DNA of 64,000 nt from positions 62,001-126,000 of the forward strand of contig NZ_FOSK01000002.1 of assembly GCF_900114245.1 (NCBI RefSeq), read 5' to 3'. Made by a program: the position numbers and the translations under genes. Shown here piece by piece: positions 53,400 through 62,341 of this stretch. Under the pieces are notes generated by a model. The model was not told the DNA's origin. It made no database searches and saw only the letters and a program-made list of their open reading frames with translations. Origin of the DNA: Pseudovibrio ascidiaceicola. Its GTDB lineage: Bacteria > Pseudomonadota > Alphaproteobacteria > Rhizobiales > Stappiaceae. Position 1 is the first letter of the stretch. The number at the start of each line of letters is the position of its first letter.

Positions 53400-54305
53400 T
53401 CATAAGTACTTCGCTGCCACTTGATACAGATTAGAATGCCGGTTAACCAATAGTCTAAGATTATACGAATAACCACCTCCCAGCACACCTGCAAGTGGAA
53501 GTCCCTCATTTCTTACCAGTTTAAAGACCAGTTCTTCTCGTTTTCTCAGTCCCTCATCAGAGAGAGCAAGGCGCCCTAAGCGGTCATCATGATGAGGGTC
53601 AACACCCGCATTGAAGAACACCAGATCGGCTTTGAAGGTGTTGAGAACCTGCTTGAGCGTGTCCTCCAGGATCTCAAGATATTCGTCATCCTCCATGCCA
53701 TCAATCAGAGGCACATCCAGTGTGGAGGCTTTCTTTCGGACGGGATAGTTCTTTTCTGAATGGAGGGAGAGTGTGAAGACACTGGTGTCATGTGCGAAGA
53801 TATCAGCCGTCCCATCTCCCTGATGGACATCCAGATCAATAATGAGCACGCGGCGTGCCATGCGCATGGCCTGTACCGCCCTCACCGCGACGGCTACATC
53901 GTTGAACACGCAAAACCCCGCTCCTTGCGCGATACGGGCGTGATGCGACCCACCGGCAGTGTTGCAAGCGACACCATGTTCCAGAGCCAACATTGCCGTG
54001 AGCAAAGACCCTCCTGTTGCGCATTGCGCTCGGAAGGAAACGCTTTGGGTCATGGGAAAGCCGATTTCACGAGCGATGGCGTGGGGAACGTTGCAGCTGA
54101 GGACCTGATCTACATAGTCTTTTGCGTGCACCCGCAGCAGGTCTTTTCTGGAGATTGGCTCTGGCTCATGGAAATCATAAAGAGCACCGTCTGGATCGGT
54201 TTGTTTCAACCACTGAGCCAGTTCAGCATACTTGCGCATTGGGAACCGATGATTTTCGGGAATGTCTGCCGTGTAGGCTGGATGGTGCACGATTGGGAGC
54301 TTCAC
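53400..54305 (-). CDS. Histone deacetylase family protein
   Basis: About 301 residues from a GTG at 54305, with GAAGG upstream (the frame is open to 54386). Zinc-hydrolase signatures are present: GGSHHARIAQGAGFCVFND with the tandem His, DLDVHQGDGT with metal-binding Asp and His, and NAGVDPHHDD with the third Asp, plus GGGYSYN near the end. Bacterial members deacetylate acetoin-utilisation proteins, polyamines or acyl-lysines; the substrate cannot be read from sequence. It is divergent from the MATE gene and 1.2 kb from the four-GNAT protein. Confidence 0.9.
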   Translation of the reverse strand: MKLPIVHHPAYTADIPENHRFPMRKYAELAQWLKQTDPDGALYDFHEPEPISRKDLLRVHAKDYVDQVLSCNVPHAIAREIGFPMTQSVSFRAQCATGGSLLTAMLALEHGVACNTAGGSHHARIAQGAGFCVFNDVAVAVRAVQAMRMARRVLIIDLDVHQGDGTADIFAHDTSVFTLSLHSEKNYPVRKKASTLDVPLIDGMEDDEYLEILEDTLKQVLNTFKADLVFFNAGVDPHHDDRLGRLALSDEGLRKREELVFKLVRNEGLPLAGVLGGGYSYNLRLLVNRHSNLYQVAAKYL

Positions 54306-54521
54306 AAGGGCAGTACCTTCTCTGAAATCACTTTGGCTTTGTCGTTTCCTGATCCGAAAACTGGTTCCCATGTTTGGGAGGTACACTCTTATCTATAGCA
54401 GGTCTGCGCAATATGGTATGGACAAACGAAGAACAAACCAATATGCCAATGATACTTTGATTATCCAATCCATTTTGAGCTGCTTGCTGGTGCTGCACTC
54501 GTTCGTTTGAAGGTCTCCTGC

Positions 54522-55853
54522 GTGTCTACAAGTTTCAAGGTGACGAACCGCTCTTTCCTTGCGCTCGCCGTTCCTATGACACTGGCGTATATCTCTACTC
54601 CATTGCTGGGGTTAGTTGATACTGCTGTGATTGGACAGCTGCATGATGCGGCCCTTTTGGGTGGGTTGGCTGTTGGCACGATCCTTTTTGATGTGATTGG
54701 CGCTTTCTTCTATTTCTTACGCGCAGGAACGACAGGCCTTGCTGCTCAGGCTCTTGGTGCCAACAATGGCAATGAACTGCGTGCAGTGCTCGCCCGTGCC
54801 CTTCTGCTGGGTATCATTGGCGGCATTGTCGTCATCTTTTTACAGTGGCCGCTTCTAAGGTTTGGCTTACCTATTATTGGCGGGACGGATGCGGTACAGG
54901 AAGCCGCGGCCACATACTTTGCGATCCGTGCGTTCTCAGCACCGTTTGTACTCGCCAACTATTCCATTCTTGGCTGGTACCTGGGCCTCAGCAAAGCTGG
55001 TATCGGACTGCTCATTCAAACCTTCCTGAATGTCATCAATATGGTGCTTTCTGTTGTGTTTGTGCTCGTGTTTGACTGGGGTATTCCCGGTGTCGCCGTG
55101 GCAACCTTTATTGCCGAGATGCTTACATTTGGCCTCGGCCTTTTTCTAATCAAGCGCGAACTCCGCGGTGCACGCCTGCCTTCATTTTCTCAGATCATCA
55201 TTTGGGAGAAACTGAAGCCGATGCTGGCACTGAACCGGGACATCATGATCCGGTCCATGGTGATGCTATTTGCTTTCGGCTTCTTTACCTCTCGCAGTGC
55301 TGCTCAGGGAGAAGTGGTGCTTGCCGCCAATGCTGTGCTTGAGAAGTTCATTCTGATCGCAGCCTTCTTTCTGGATGGCACGGCATCAGCTGCAGAACAG
55401 GTGATTGGGCAAGCAATCGGAGCCAAACAGCGGACTGCCTTCCGCAAAGCACTGCGGCTGTCCATCGGCTGGGGCTTTGGGCTTTCCTTTGGTGCGGCAG
55501 TCGTGTTGTGGGTGGCTGGCGGACCAGTTATTGACCTGCTGACAACGCATACAGAGGTGCGAGAAACAGCGCGTACCTATATGATCTGGGCTGTACTGAC
55601 GCCGATCATTGGCACGTTGGCCTTCCAGATGGATGGCGTATTTATTGGCGCGACATGGTCTCAGGACATGCGGAACTCTGTTGTGGTCTCCACCATTCTA
55701 TTTCTTGCCAGCTATTACCTGCTTTATCCGCTCTACGGAAACCACGGCCTGTGGTTCTCATTGCTGGTGTTTTTCGGGGCGCGTGGTTTGACCCTTAGTT
55801 ATCTCTGTGTGGTTCGCGAACGTCAGTATTTTGGTGCTCTCCAAAAAGCATAA
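54522..55853 (+). CDS. MATE-family efflux transporter (DinF-like)
   Basis: About 443 residues with twelve membrane helices in two six-helix halves. Typical features: FLALAVPMTLAYISTPLLGLVDTAVIGQL at the start, ALGANNGNEL after helix 2, and the corresponding AEQVIGQAIGAKQR in the second half. It belongs to the DinF branch of sodium- or proton-driven drug and organic-cation exporters. The GTG at 54522 has AAGG upstream; the frame begins at a TTG at 54507. No SOS box is visible. Confidence 0.88.
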   Translation: MSTSFKVTNRSFLALAVPMTLAYISTPLLGLVDTAVIGQLHDAALLGGLAVGTILFDVIGAFFYFLRAGTTGLAAQALGANNGNELRAVLARALLLGIIGGIVVIFLQWPLLRFGLPIIGGTDAVQEAAATYFAIRAFSAPFVLANYSILGWYLGLSKAGIGLLIQTFLNVINMVLSVVFVLVFDWGIPGVAVATFIAEMLTFGLGLFLIKRELRGARLPSFSQIIIWEKLKPMLALNRDIMIRSMVMLFAFGFFTSRSAAQGEVVLAANAVLEKFILIAAFFLDGTASAAEQVIGQAIGAKQRTAFRKALRLSIGWGFGLSFGAAVVLWVAGGPVIDLLTTHTEVRETARTYMIWAVLTPIIGTLAFQMDGVFIGATWSQDMRNSVVVSTILFLASYYLLYPLYGNHGLWFSLLVFFGARGLTLSYLCVVRERQYFGALQKA

Positions 55854-55926
55854 TTTCAGGACTTCCTCTGCTGAAGAAAGCTTGTCTTGCCCGATATGCA
55901 TACCCGGGCAAGACGCAAGTCACATG

Positions 55927-56964
55927 CTAAGCAATGTCGATGGTGACTTTGCCCATGTGCTGTGCCTGATCCATGTAAGCATAGGCCTCATTGATCTGGG
56001 ACATGGAGAAGGATTTGTCTATGAGCGGTTTGATCTGGTGCTTGGAGACAAACGCACACAGGTTCTCAAAATAAGCGCGGGAGCCGACCAGAACACCTGA
56101 CAGCGAGGAGTTGTTTAGAACCAGCTGACTGATGTTCTCAGGGGCGTGAGCCCAACCTGTCAGAACGCCTACCTGCGTGATCAAGCCATGAGCGGCTACG
56201 GCACGTATGGATCGCTCCAGTGTTTCCTTACCGCCAAGGTCCAGAACCACATCAGCGCCATGCCCATCTGTCAGTTTTCTCAGTTCGACATCCCAATCTG
56301 GTGTTGTTTTGTAGTTGATGGTTATGTCCGCTCCCATCTCCTTTGCTTTCTCCAGCTTTTCATCAGAGGAGCTGATGAGAGCAACACGGGCGCCAAACGC
56401 TTTGGCGAGTTGTAGAGCAAAGATTGCAACACCGCCTGTACCTTGTATCAGGACAGTGTCGTCTGGCCGCAACGTACGATGTTGCTCAAAAAGGGCGTGC
56501 CATGCTGTGACACCAGCACAAGGGAGTGTTGCCGCGTCCTGAAAACTCATATGATCTGGTACGCGTACAAGAGTGTCCTGATGAAACTTCGCTTGCTCTC
56601 TTAAGACACCCGGCTGTTCAGCTGAGCTGAGTGCAGATGAGAGGGCATGTGGCTGGAAAGGCCCCTCCAGCCAATCCTGAAAGAAAGTCGGCATGACACG
56701 GTCTCCAACAGACCACTTTGTAACCTGCTCACCCACTGCGATAACTTCCCCTGCCCCATCGGACAAAGGCACAAGATCCGCAGGCATTTCGCCGTACAGG
56801 CCCTTTCGGATCATCTGATCCCGCGCATTCAAGCTTGCTGCCTGCAGGGCGATCTTTACCTCAAACGGGCCAAGTGCTTCAGATAGGAATTTATGAGGAG
56901 TAAATGTACTGGCGTTTAAAACGATACCCTGATGATGAGTATCTGCGTGATTGAGGGTGGTCAT
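55927..56964 (-). CDS. NAD(P)-dependent alcohol dehydrogenase / quinone-oxidoreductase type MDR protein
   Basis: 345-residue medium-chain dehydrogenase/reductase. It has the GroES-like N-domain (ARDQMIRKGLYGEMPADLVPLSDGAGEVIAVG), then the Rossmann nucleotide site (VLIQGTGGVAIFALQLAKAFGARV) and VLDLGGKETLERSI. The catalytic-zinc Cys/His set is not evident (SLNARDQMI replaces the Cys), so a zinc-free quinone reductase-like enzyme is likely. The ATG at 56964 gives the family N-terminus. It lies downstream of wrbA on the same strand, separated by 136 bases. Confidence 0.86.
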   Translation of the reverse strand: MTTLNHADTHHQGIVLNASTFTPHKFLSEALGPFEVKIALQAASLNARDQMIRKGLYGEMPADLVPLSDGAGEVIAVGEQVTKWSVGDRVMPTFFQDWLEGPFQPHALSSALSSAEQPGVLREQAKFHQDTLVRVPDHMSFQDAATLPCAGVTAWHALFEQHRTLRPDDTVLIQGTGGVAIFALQLAKAFGARVALISSSDEKLEKAKEMGADITINYKTTPDWDVELRKLTDGHGADVVLDLGGKETLERSIRAVAAHGLITQVGVLTGWAHAPENISQLVLNNSSLSGVLVGSRAYFENLCAFVSKHQIKPLIDKSFSMSQINEAYAYMDQAQHMGKVTIDIA

Positions 56965-57100
56965 TGAATTAACTCTTATCGGAAAATGTATGGGGCTGGC
57001 CTTATCGGCCTTGAGCACTATGAGTTACGGGTGTGCCTGCTCCCATCAAGGGATCAGCAAAATTGCATCTCGTTGACGTAAACAGGCGCACAGGTAGGAT

Positions 57101-57700
57101 TTAGCTGGCGAGCTTGCTTGCAATTGTTGCAACATGGCGCCCTTGATCACGGGCCAGCTTCAACTCCACTTCGCTTGGCTGGCGAGAGCCATCCGAGCCA
57201 GCAAGGGTGCTGGCGCCATATGGGGAGCCACCGCGCACTTCAGTGATCTTGGCCAGTTCCTGGCTTGAATATGGAAGTCCGACAATCATCATTCCATGGT
57301 GTGCCAAGGTCGACCAGAAGCTGGTGATGGTTGTCTCGTTACCACCGCCTGTTCCGGTGGATGTAAACACCGAGCCAACTTTGCCAATCAGCTTACCACC
57401 AACCCACAACCCTCCGGTTTGATCCAGAAAATTACGCATCTGCGATGCCATATTACCAAAGCGAGTGGGGGTTCCAAAGATGATGGCATCATAGTCTGCC
57501 AGCTCACCCGGCTGCGCTATTGGTGCTTTTTGATCCAGCTTGAAGTGACCGTTTACAGCAACCTCTTCAGGCACAAGTTCCGGCACGCGTTTCACGACCA
57601 CAGTCGTTCCGGCGACGTCTTCAGCCCCCTCACGGATGGCCTCTGCCATTGTTTCGATGTGGCCGTAGCTTGAATAATATAAAACGAGAACTTTGGTCAT
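57101..57700 (-). CDS. wrbA: NAD(P)H:quinone oxidoreductase WrbA
   Basis: 199-residue flavodoxin-like enzyme. FMN-binding segments are clear: [14 protein letters not shown] at the phosphate loop, [25 protein letters not shown], and [11 protein letters not shown]; the C-terminal [20 protein letters not shown] block is diagnostic for WrbA. It makes two-electron reductions of quinones, limiting redox cycling. Single gene next to a quinone-oxidoreductase-like dehydrogenase. Confidence 0.95.
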   Translation of the reverse strand: MTKVLVLYYSSYGHIETMAEAIREGAEDVAGTTVVVKRVPELVPEEVAVNGHFKLDQKAPIAQPGELADYDAIIFGTPTRFGNMASQMRNFLDQTGGLWVGGKLIGKVGSVFTSTGTGGGNETTITSFWSTLAHHGMMIVGLPYSSQELAKITEVRGGSPYGASTLAGSDGSRQPSEVELKLARDQGRHVATIASKLAS

Positions 57701-57860
57701 GGGTCTTCCTTCGTGTTGTTCTTACAGCGAAGGTAGAGCACCATGGAGAATGAACAATATTACAATATATAGATTGTCTGTTCATTAAATATTGACAGTC
57801 AAAGGAGATTTTATACCGCTCTGAGGGAAGGCAAATGTCTTTGACTGGCGTTTTCACACA

Positions 57861-57891
57861 GAAAGGGCCGAACTTCGCCGAAGCCCGGCCC
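57861..57891 (-). terminator. Terminator of pyrD
   Basis: A 12-bp stem with two G-U wobbles on the minus strand (GGGCCGGGCTTC pairing with GAAGTTCGGCCC) and a GGC loop, followed by TTTC. It lies 24 bases after the pyrD stop. Confidence 0.75.
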
Positions 57892-57914
57892 CCTTTACCG
57901 ATATGAATGCGCCT

Positions 57915-59021
57915 TTAGCTCTCCAACGATTTATCTGCCCAGATGTCATTGTCGATGCCGACAAGTTCCTGCAAGTTGGCAACACCGCGTGCGGCGACCA
58001 GACGCGACAGATGATGATTGATCTTCTTCACCAGCGTTTGCCCCTCATAGACCATGCCGGAATAAAGCTGGATCTGGTTTGCACCTGCGAAGATCTTTGC
58101 AGCTGCTTTTTCTGGTGTGTCCACACCGCCTACTCCAAAGAGCGGTAGTTCGGGGCCAACTGCGCGTCGGGTTTTCGCCAAAGCGATGGTGCTGCGCTCA
58201 AACAGAGGTGCGCCTGACAGGCCACCTGCTTCCTTGGCCTGCTTCTGATCCTTCAGCGTGGATGGGCGGACGATGGTGGTGTTGGAGACAATCATGCCAT
58301 CGACTTTGCTGGTCAGGACGACTTCTGCGATTTCCTTGAGCGCCTCATCGGTCACATCTGGTGCGATCTTGAGCATGACGGGCACCTTACGGCCCAGACG
58401 GTCTTCCTGCTCGTTACGCGCTTCCATGATGGCTGTGAGCAAATGTCCCAGCGCATCCTTTTCCTGCAGATCTCGCAAGCCCGGTGTGTTGGGAGAGGAA
58501 ATGTTGGCCGTCAGATAGTCCGCCAGTTCTGCAAAGCGCTTTATGCCCAGAACATAATCCGCAACACGGTCTTCTGAGAGCTTGTTTGCGCCAACGTTGA
58601 TACCAAGCACTCCTGGTGTGCGGCCTGCTTTGCGGATGCGCTCGTAGACGACATCGTGGCCGTCATTGTTGAAGCCATAGCGATTGATCACAGCACGGTC
58701 TGCACTCAGGCGGAAATTCCTAGGCTTTGGATTACCTTCCTGCGGCAACGGTGTAACGGTTCCCACTTCAACATGCCCGAATCCAAGTTTCATCAGTGGG
58801 GTAATTGCTTCAGCGTTCTTATCAAAGCCTGCTGCCATACCCACCGGATTTTTGAAGGTGAGAACGCCCCACTTGTATTCTAAGGCCTTGTCCTCGATCT
58901 GGCCGAATGTTGGCGCCAGACCTGAGGCCAGCATCTTGATGGTTGCGTTGTGGGAGGTCTCTGGGTCCAGACAATGCAGTGCCCGGATACCGACTTTGTT
59001 TATGAGGTTTTCAATCGACAT
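57915..59021 (-). CDS. pyrD: Quinone-dependent dihydroorotate dehydrogenase (class 2)
   Basis: 368 residues. Class 2 features: N-terminal amphipathic helix region for membrane association, NPVGMAAGFDKN, GFGHVEVGTVTPLPQ-GNPKPR, the NYR/NR-YGFNN block and NISSPNTPGLRDLQ, in which the Ser acts as catalytic base, and KIAPDVTDEA. It oxidises dihydroorotate to orotate with quinone in pyrimidine synthesis. Its ATG directly follows the stop of the DUF952 gene, so the two are translationally linked. Confidence 0.96.
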   Translation of the reverse strand: MSIENLINKVGIRALHCLDPETSHNATIKMLASGLAPTFGQIEDKALEYKWGVLTFKNPVGMAAGFDKNAEAITPLMKLGFGHVEVGTVTPLPQEGNPKPRNFRLSADRAVINRYGFNNDGHDVVYERIRKAGRTPGVLGINVGANKLSEDRVADYVLGIKRFAELADYLTANISSPNTPGLRDLQEKDALGHLLTAIMEARNEQEDRLGRKVPVMLKIAPDVTDEALKEIAEVVLTSKVDGMIVSNTTIVRPSTLKDQKQAKEAGGLSGAPLFERSTIALAKTRRAVGPELPLFGVGGVDTPEKAAAKIFAGANQIQLYSGMVYEGQTLVKKINHHLSRLVAARGVANLQELVGIDNDIWADKSLES

Positions 59022-59363
59022 TTACAGCTCCGGAAACTCGTGATTGCCATTTGCATCCAAGGACAGAGATTTGACCCATACAGCTTTGGAGGCAGGAAAC
59101 TTACCATAGAGATGCGGAAAGAGCGTTCCGCCCCGGGAGGCTTCCCACTTCATCTGATCTTCAGGGAAATCTTCGCTTTCGACGGCAATCAGCAGTAAGT
59201 CAGTTTGTCCCGCAAAATACAGAGCTGCTGTTTCTTTCACGGTCTCGGCGCTGGAAAAGTGGATGTAACCATCGGCCAGATCGATCGGTGCACCCGCAAA
59301 GAAACCGGCTGCTTCAGCTTCTTGCCAAAGCGCCTTGGGGGCGATCTTGAATATGAGGGACAT
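59022..59363 (-). CDS. DUF952 family protein
   Basis: 113 residues, a single compact domain: IFKIAPKALWQEAEAAGFFAGAPIDLADGYIHFSSAETV, then LFPHLYGKFPASKAV. This is the DUF952 pattern, in which the conserved HFS and the HLYG segment are hallmarks (fold related to glutathione S-transferase-like or ADP-ribosyl-binding proteins; role unknown). The stop codon abuts the pyrD ATG with no spacer, a pairing I recall from other alphaproteobacteria. Confidence 0.9.
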   Translation of the reverse strand: MSLIFKIAPKALWQEAEAAGFFAGAPIDLADGYIHFSSAETVKETAALYFAGQTDLLLIAVESEDFPEDQMKWEASRGGTLFPHLYGKFPASKAVWVKSLSLDANGNHEFPEL

Positions 59364-59575
59364 GGGACTTGCCTTTCAGGAGAGACGTCTACTCAACTGA
59401 AGTCATGCTCTTACATCCACAAATCAGTGACTGGCAACCCCTCTCTTTCGTCTAGAGCTTGCAATAGGATTTTATTCACCACATACAAGATTTCTTTGAG
59501 ATGTGGGTGCAGTTAGCTTTTTTAGTCATATCTGCGTTCGTTTCAGGTAACGCCGTTGCTGCTGCTGGAGGACAT

Positions 59576-60220
59576 ATGCTGGATCACGAACACCTTTGGG
59601 CTGCGCTTGATAAGCTGGCCGAGCTGCACCAATTGACGCCTTCAGGACTGGCGCGCAGGGCTGGGCTAGATCCGACCTCTTTCAATCCTTCCAAACGGTT
59701 CGCTGCAGATGGCCGCCCTCGTTGGCCTTCCACGGAGTCGCTCGCCAAAGTGCTGGAAGTCACCCAGATGCCTTTCTCGGACTTTGCCGCTTTGCTGCAA
59801 GATAAAGCAGAGATCTCAAGTACACATTTCAGGTCTTTTCCAGCTTATCTGTGCACGAGTGATGAGTTACGGGAGGTTGATCCGCAGCAGCTTACCGATT
59901 TTCAGTTGGATAAATTCTGCGATAGCTTCATTTTTCCCAGTTCTCAGAGTGAGAAATTCTTCGCGCTTGAAGTTTCGAGTAATAGTTTTGAACCATACTA
60001 CCGGGAAGGACAAATTCTAATCGTCTCTCCCGAGGCTTCATTGCGGCGTCATGATCATGTTTTGATAGCAACTAAATCCGGAGATCTTCATTGCGGTGCT
60101 TTGCAGCGGCAAACAAACGAGCGCATTGAATTTCGGCGGGACACCCCTGACGATAAGCCAAGGGTGGTTCAAGTTGCAGACCTGATCTGGACAGCAAGGG
60201 TTTCATGGGTGAGCCAATAA
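59576..60220 (+). CDS. XRE-type regulator with S24 peptidase-like domain
   Basis: 214 residues from the ATG at 59576, preceded by GGAGG. N-terminal helix-turn-helix: LWAALDKLAELHQLTPSGLARRAGLDPTSFNPSKR. C-terminal S24/LexA-like fold: FFALEVSSNSFEPYYREGQILIVSPEASLRRHDHVLIATKSG. The Ser expected of the GDSM motif is kept as NSF, but the catalytic Lys position appears to be Gly (HCGALQ). If so, it would not self-cleave and may be a non-SOS regulator. It is followed by the nuclease-like gene 15 bases away. The open frame to 59501 is not supported. Confidence 0.85.
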   Translation: MLDHEHLWAALDKLAELHQLTPSGLARRAGLDPTSFNPSKRFAADGRPRWPSTESLAKVLEVTQMPFSDFAALLQDKAEISSTHFRSFPAYLCTSDELREVDPQQLTDFQLDKFCDSFIFPSSQSEKFFALEVSSNSFEPYYREGQILIVSPEASLRRHDHVLIATKSGDLHCGALQRQTNERIEFRRDTPDDKPRVVQVADLIWTARVSWVSQ

Positions 60221-60235
60221 GCAAACAGGGCGCTT

Positions 60236-61132
60236 ATGCGGATTACCAAGACCACGAGTATTCTTTTTGGAGCTTTGCTTCTTGGCGCCGGGTATTATGC
60301 GCTTACAGGATACAATGCAGCGACGGCCCTGCGTGGGAATGCGCGCACACTGTACCGCCCTTCCTCGTTTCCTGTTGAGCATAAGCCGACAGCAGAAGAG
60401 AAACAGCTGGAACTGGCCGCTCTTGAAGCTGCCCGCGTTGCTGTTGAGGCGAAGATCCCCAAAACGCCGCCCAAGCATCCTGAAACGCTCCGCAATGTTG
60501 GCGGCAACCGAACGCCGCCTCCACCCGTCACAACACCGCTCCAGCGTGTTGCACACGTCAAAGAGGCACGCAGGTCAAACCAGCCTCCGCCGAAAGAACT
60601 GGTGTTGTACCGCCCAGTTGCCGTTGATGGGGCAACGCTAAGTGATAAAAAGAAGAGAATTTCTCTTCATCACATTCAACCTGTACCGCTCAGCACAACA
60701 TGCCCCAGTGAAGATGGTGAAAGATGGCCATGCGGTATCAGAGCACGGACGGCTTTGCGTGCTTTCATCCGTCAGAAACGTGTCACTTGTTCGGATATGA
60801 AATCTGTGCAAACAGATGAATATGCTGCTTCCTGCAGTGTGGGCAAACATGATCTTGCCACTTGGCTGGTTGAAAACGGTTGGGCAAAGGCAGAACGCGA
60901 TGCTCCAGATTCACTAAAACAGATCGCGGCACGGGCGCGTCGCTCCGAACAGGGCATCTGGCGTTCCAAGCTGGTTCAGCTGAGCGAGGATGAAACCGCA
61001 ACATTGGTGAACTCCTGGGAGGAGCTGGATGATGACAGCACCTCAACCACGCCGCTGGTGATGGAAGGTGAGCCTGCAATAATCTGGCGTCCACGCAACA
61101 GCGCGACTGCGGAGACGTCTGCCACAGAATAA
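60236..61132 (+). CDS. SNase-like (thermonuclease family) protein, probably degenerate
   Basis: 298 residues: N-terminal signal anchor (about 9-25, ILFGALLLGAGYYALTG), a Pro-rich linker, then a staphylococcal-nuclease-like fold (about 150-245) with ISLHHIQPVP, CGIRARTALRAFIRQKRVTC and the C-terminal LATWLVENGWAKAERDAPDSLKQIAARARRSEQGIWR block, which is diagnostic. The usual first catalytic Arg-Asp-x-Pro-Glu region reads HHIQPVPLSTTC, so active-site residues look altered. Periplasmic or membrane-anchored. A non-enzymatic role is possible. Confidence 0.78.
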   Translation: MRITKTTSILFGALLLGAGYYALTGYNAATALRGNARTLYRPSSFPVEHKPTAEEKQLELAALEAARVAVEAKIPKTPPKHPETLRNVGGNRTPPPPVTTPLQRVAHVKEARRSNQPPPKELVLYRPVAVDGATLSDKKKRISLHHIQPVPLSTTCPSEDGERWPCGIRARTALRAFIRQKRVTCSDMKSVQTDEYAASCSVGKHDLATWLVENGWAKAERDAPDSLKQIAARARRSEQGIWRSKLVQLSEDETATLVNSWEELDDDSTSTTPLVMEGEPAIIWRPRNSATAETSATE

Positions 61133-61168
61133 TTCATTTTTTACAGGGCCTTGGAGAAGAAAAACATA

Positions 61169-62341
61169 ATGTCAGGGTTTTGGAATACACTTAAACGAGA
61201 GGCCTGCTTTCTTGCAGGTGCTGCAACCACAGCCTTCTTCTTTCTGGCTGGGGCGGATCTGTTACTGCCCACCTCCGGTCTCCTTGTGCAGATGTTCTGC
61301 TTTATCTGGCTCTTCGGTGTCATGCTGTGGTGCGCCTTTGGTGTGGTGCGCCATGCAGACTGTCTGGCCGTCATTCTGGGAGAGCCCTACGGAACGCTGA
61401 TCCTAACGCTCTCAGTAATCGGCATTGAGGTCTCCCTGATCGTTTCTATTATGCTGACAGGTGGGACAAACGAGCCTCTGGCACGGGATACGATGCTGGC
61501 GGTGCTCAATATCGTGCTGAATGGCATGGTGGGCATCAGTTTGCTATTGGGAGGGCTCAAGTACGGAGAACAGCCTTTCAACACTCAGGGCGCTCGTTCA
61601 TTCCTTTCAGTCCTTATTCCCCTTGCTACATTCTCTCTGATCCTTCCCCGCTATACGACTTCAACCGCTGACCCTTCCCTTTCCACGGGACAGCAGATCT
61701 CGTTTGCGGTGATGATTAGTCTGCTCTATGCGATCTTCCTGGCGACTCAAAGCATCCGGCATAAGTCCTTCTTCATTCAGCCCAAACCACACTCTGGTGT
61801 GGCTTTGTCCTTCCTGATGGCGAAGGATGAGGCGGAAGACGACAAACACGCCCACGACGATGATGACCACCATCATGATCTGGAGATCTATTCAACAGGC
61901 TATCACGCCGCATTCCTGCTCCTGACCATGCTACCGATCGTGCTGCTTTCCAAGAAGTTCGCGGTGCTGGTGGACTTTGGTATCGCAAGTTTCCATATGC
62001 CAGCTGCGTTTGGTGGTGTTCTTGTTGCGCTTCTGGTTCTGACACCTGAGGGGTTGGGCAGCTTTAGAGCAGCGTTGTCGAATAGGCTTCAGCGCTCTGT
62101 TAATATCTGCCTTGGATCAGCTCTGGCGACCATCGGTTTGACAGTCCCGGCTGTTTTGATTGCAGCCGGGATCTTTGACATTCATATTGTGCTGGGTGTG
62201 AAGGATACGGACATGATCCTCCTCCTCCTGACACTCATACTGAGTATGATCACCTTTACAGGTACCCGAACGAACGCCCTACAGGGCGCCGTCCATCTGG
62301 TCTTGTTTATCTTCTACTTCATTTTGATCTTCCAGCCCTAG
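61169..62341 (+). CDS. chaA: ChaA-type calcium/sodium:proton antiporter
   Basis: 390 residues from the ATG at 61169, with GGAGAAG upstream; a TTG six codons earlier is also in frame. About eleven helices in two CaCA repeats: GEPYGTLILTLSVIGIEVSLI and LTPEGLGSFRAALSNRLQRSVNICLGSALATIGLTVP, each carrying the acidic ion-binding residue. A central cytosolic loop (about 224-239) is packed with Asp and His (DDKHAHDDDDHHHD). It exchanges Ca2+ and perhaps Na+ or K+ for protons. Its last 63 bases overlap the tail of the convergent SGNH gene. Confidence 0.88.
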   Translation: MSGFWNTLKREACFLAGAATTAFFFLAGADLLLPTSGLLVQMFCFIWLFGVMLWCAFGVVRHADCLAVILGEPYGTLILTLSVIGIEVSLIVSIMLTGGTNEPLARDTMLAVLNIVLNGMVGISLLLGGLKYGEQPFNTQGARSFLSVLIPLATFSLILPRYTTSTADPSLSTGQQISFAVMISLLYAIFLATQSIRHKSFFIQPKPHSGVALSFLMAKDEAEDDKHAHDDDDHHHDLEIYSTGYHAAFLLLTMLPIVLLSKKFAVLVDFGIASFHMPAAFGGVLVALLVLTPEGLGSFRAALSNRLQRSVNICLGSALATIGLTVPAVLIAAGIFDIHIVLGVKDTDMILLLLTLILSMITFTGTRTNALQGAVHLVLFIFYFILIFQP

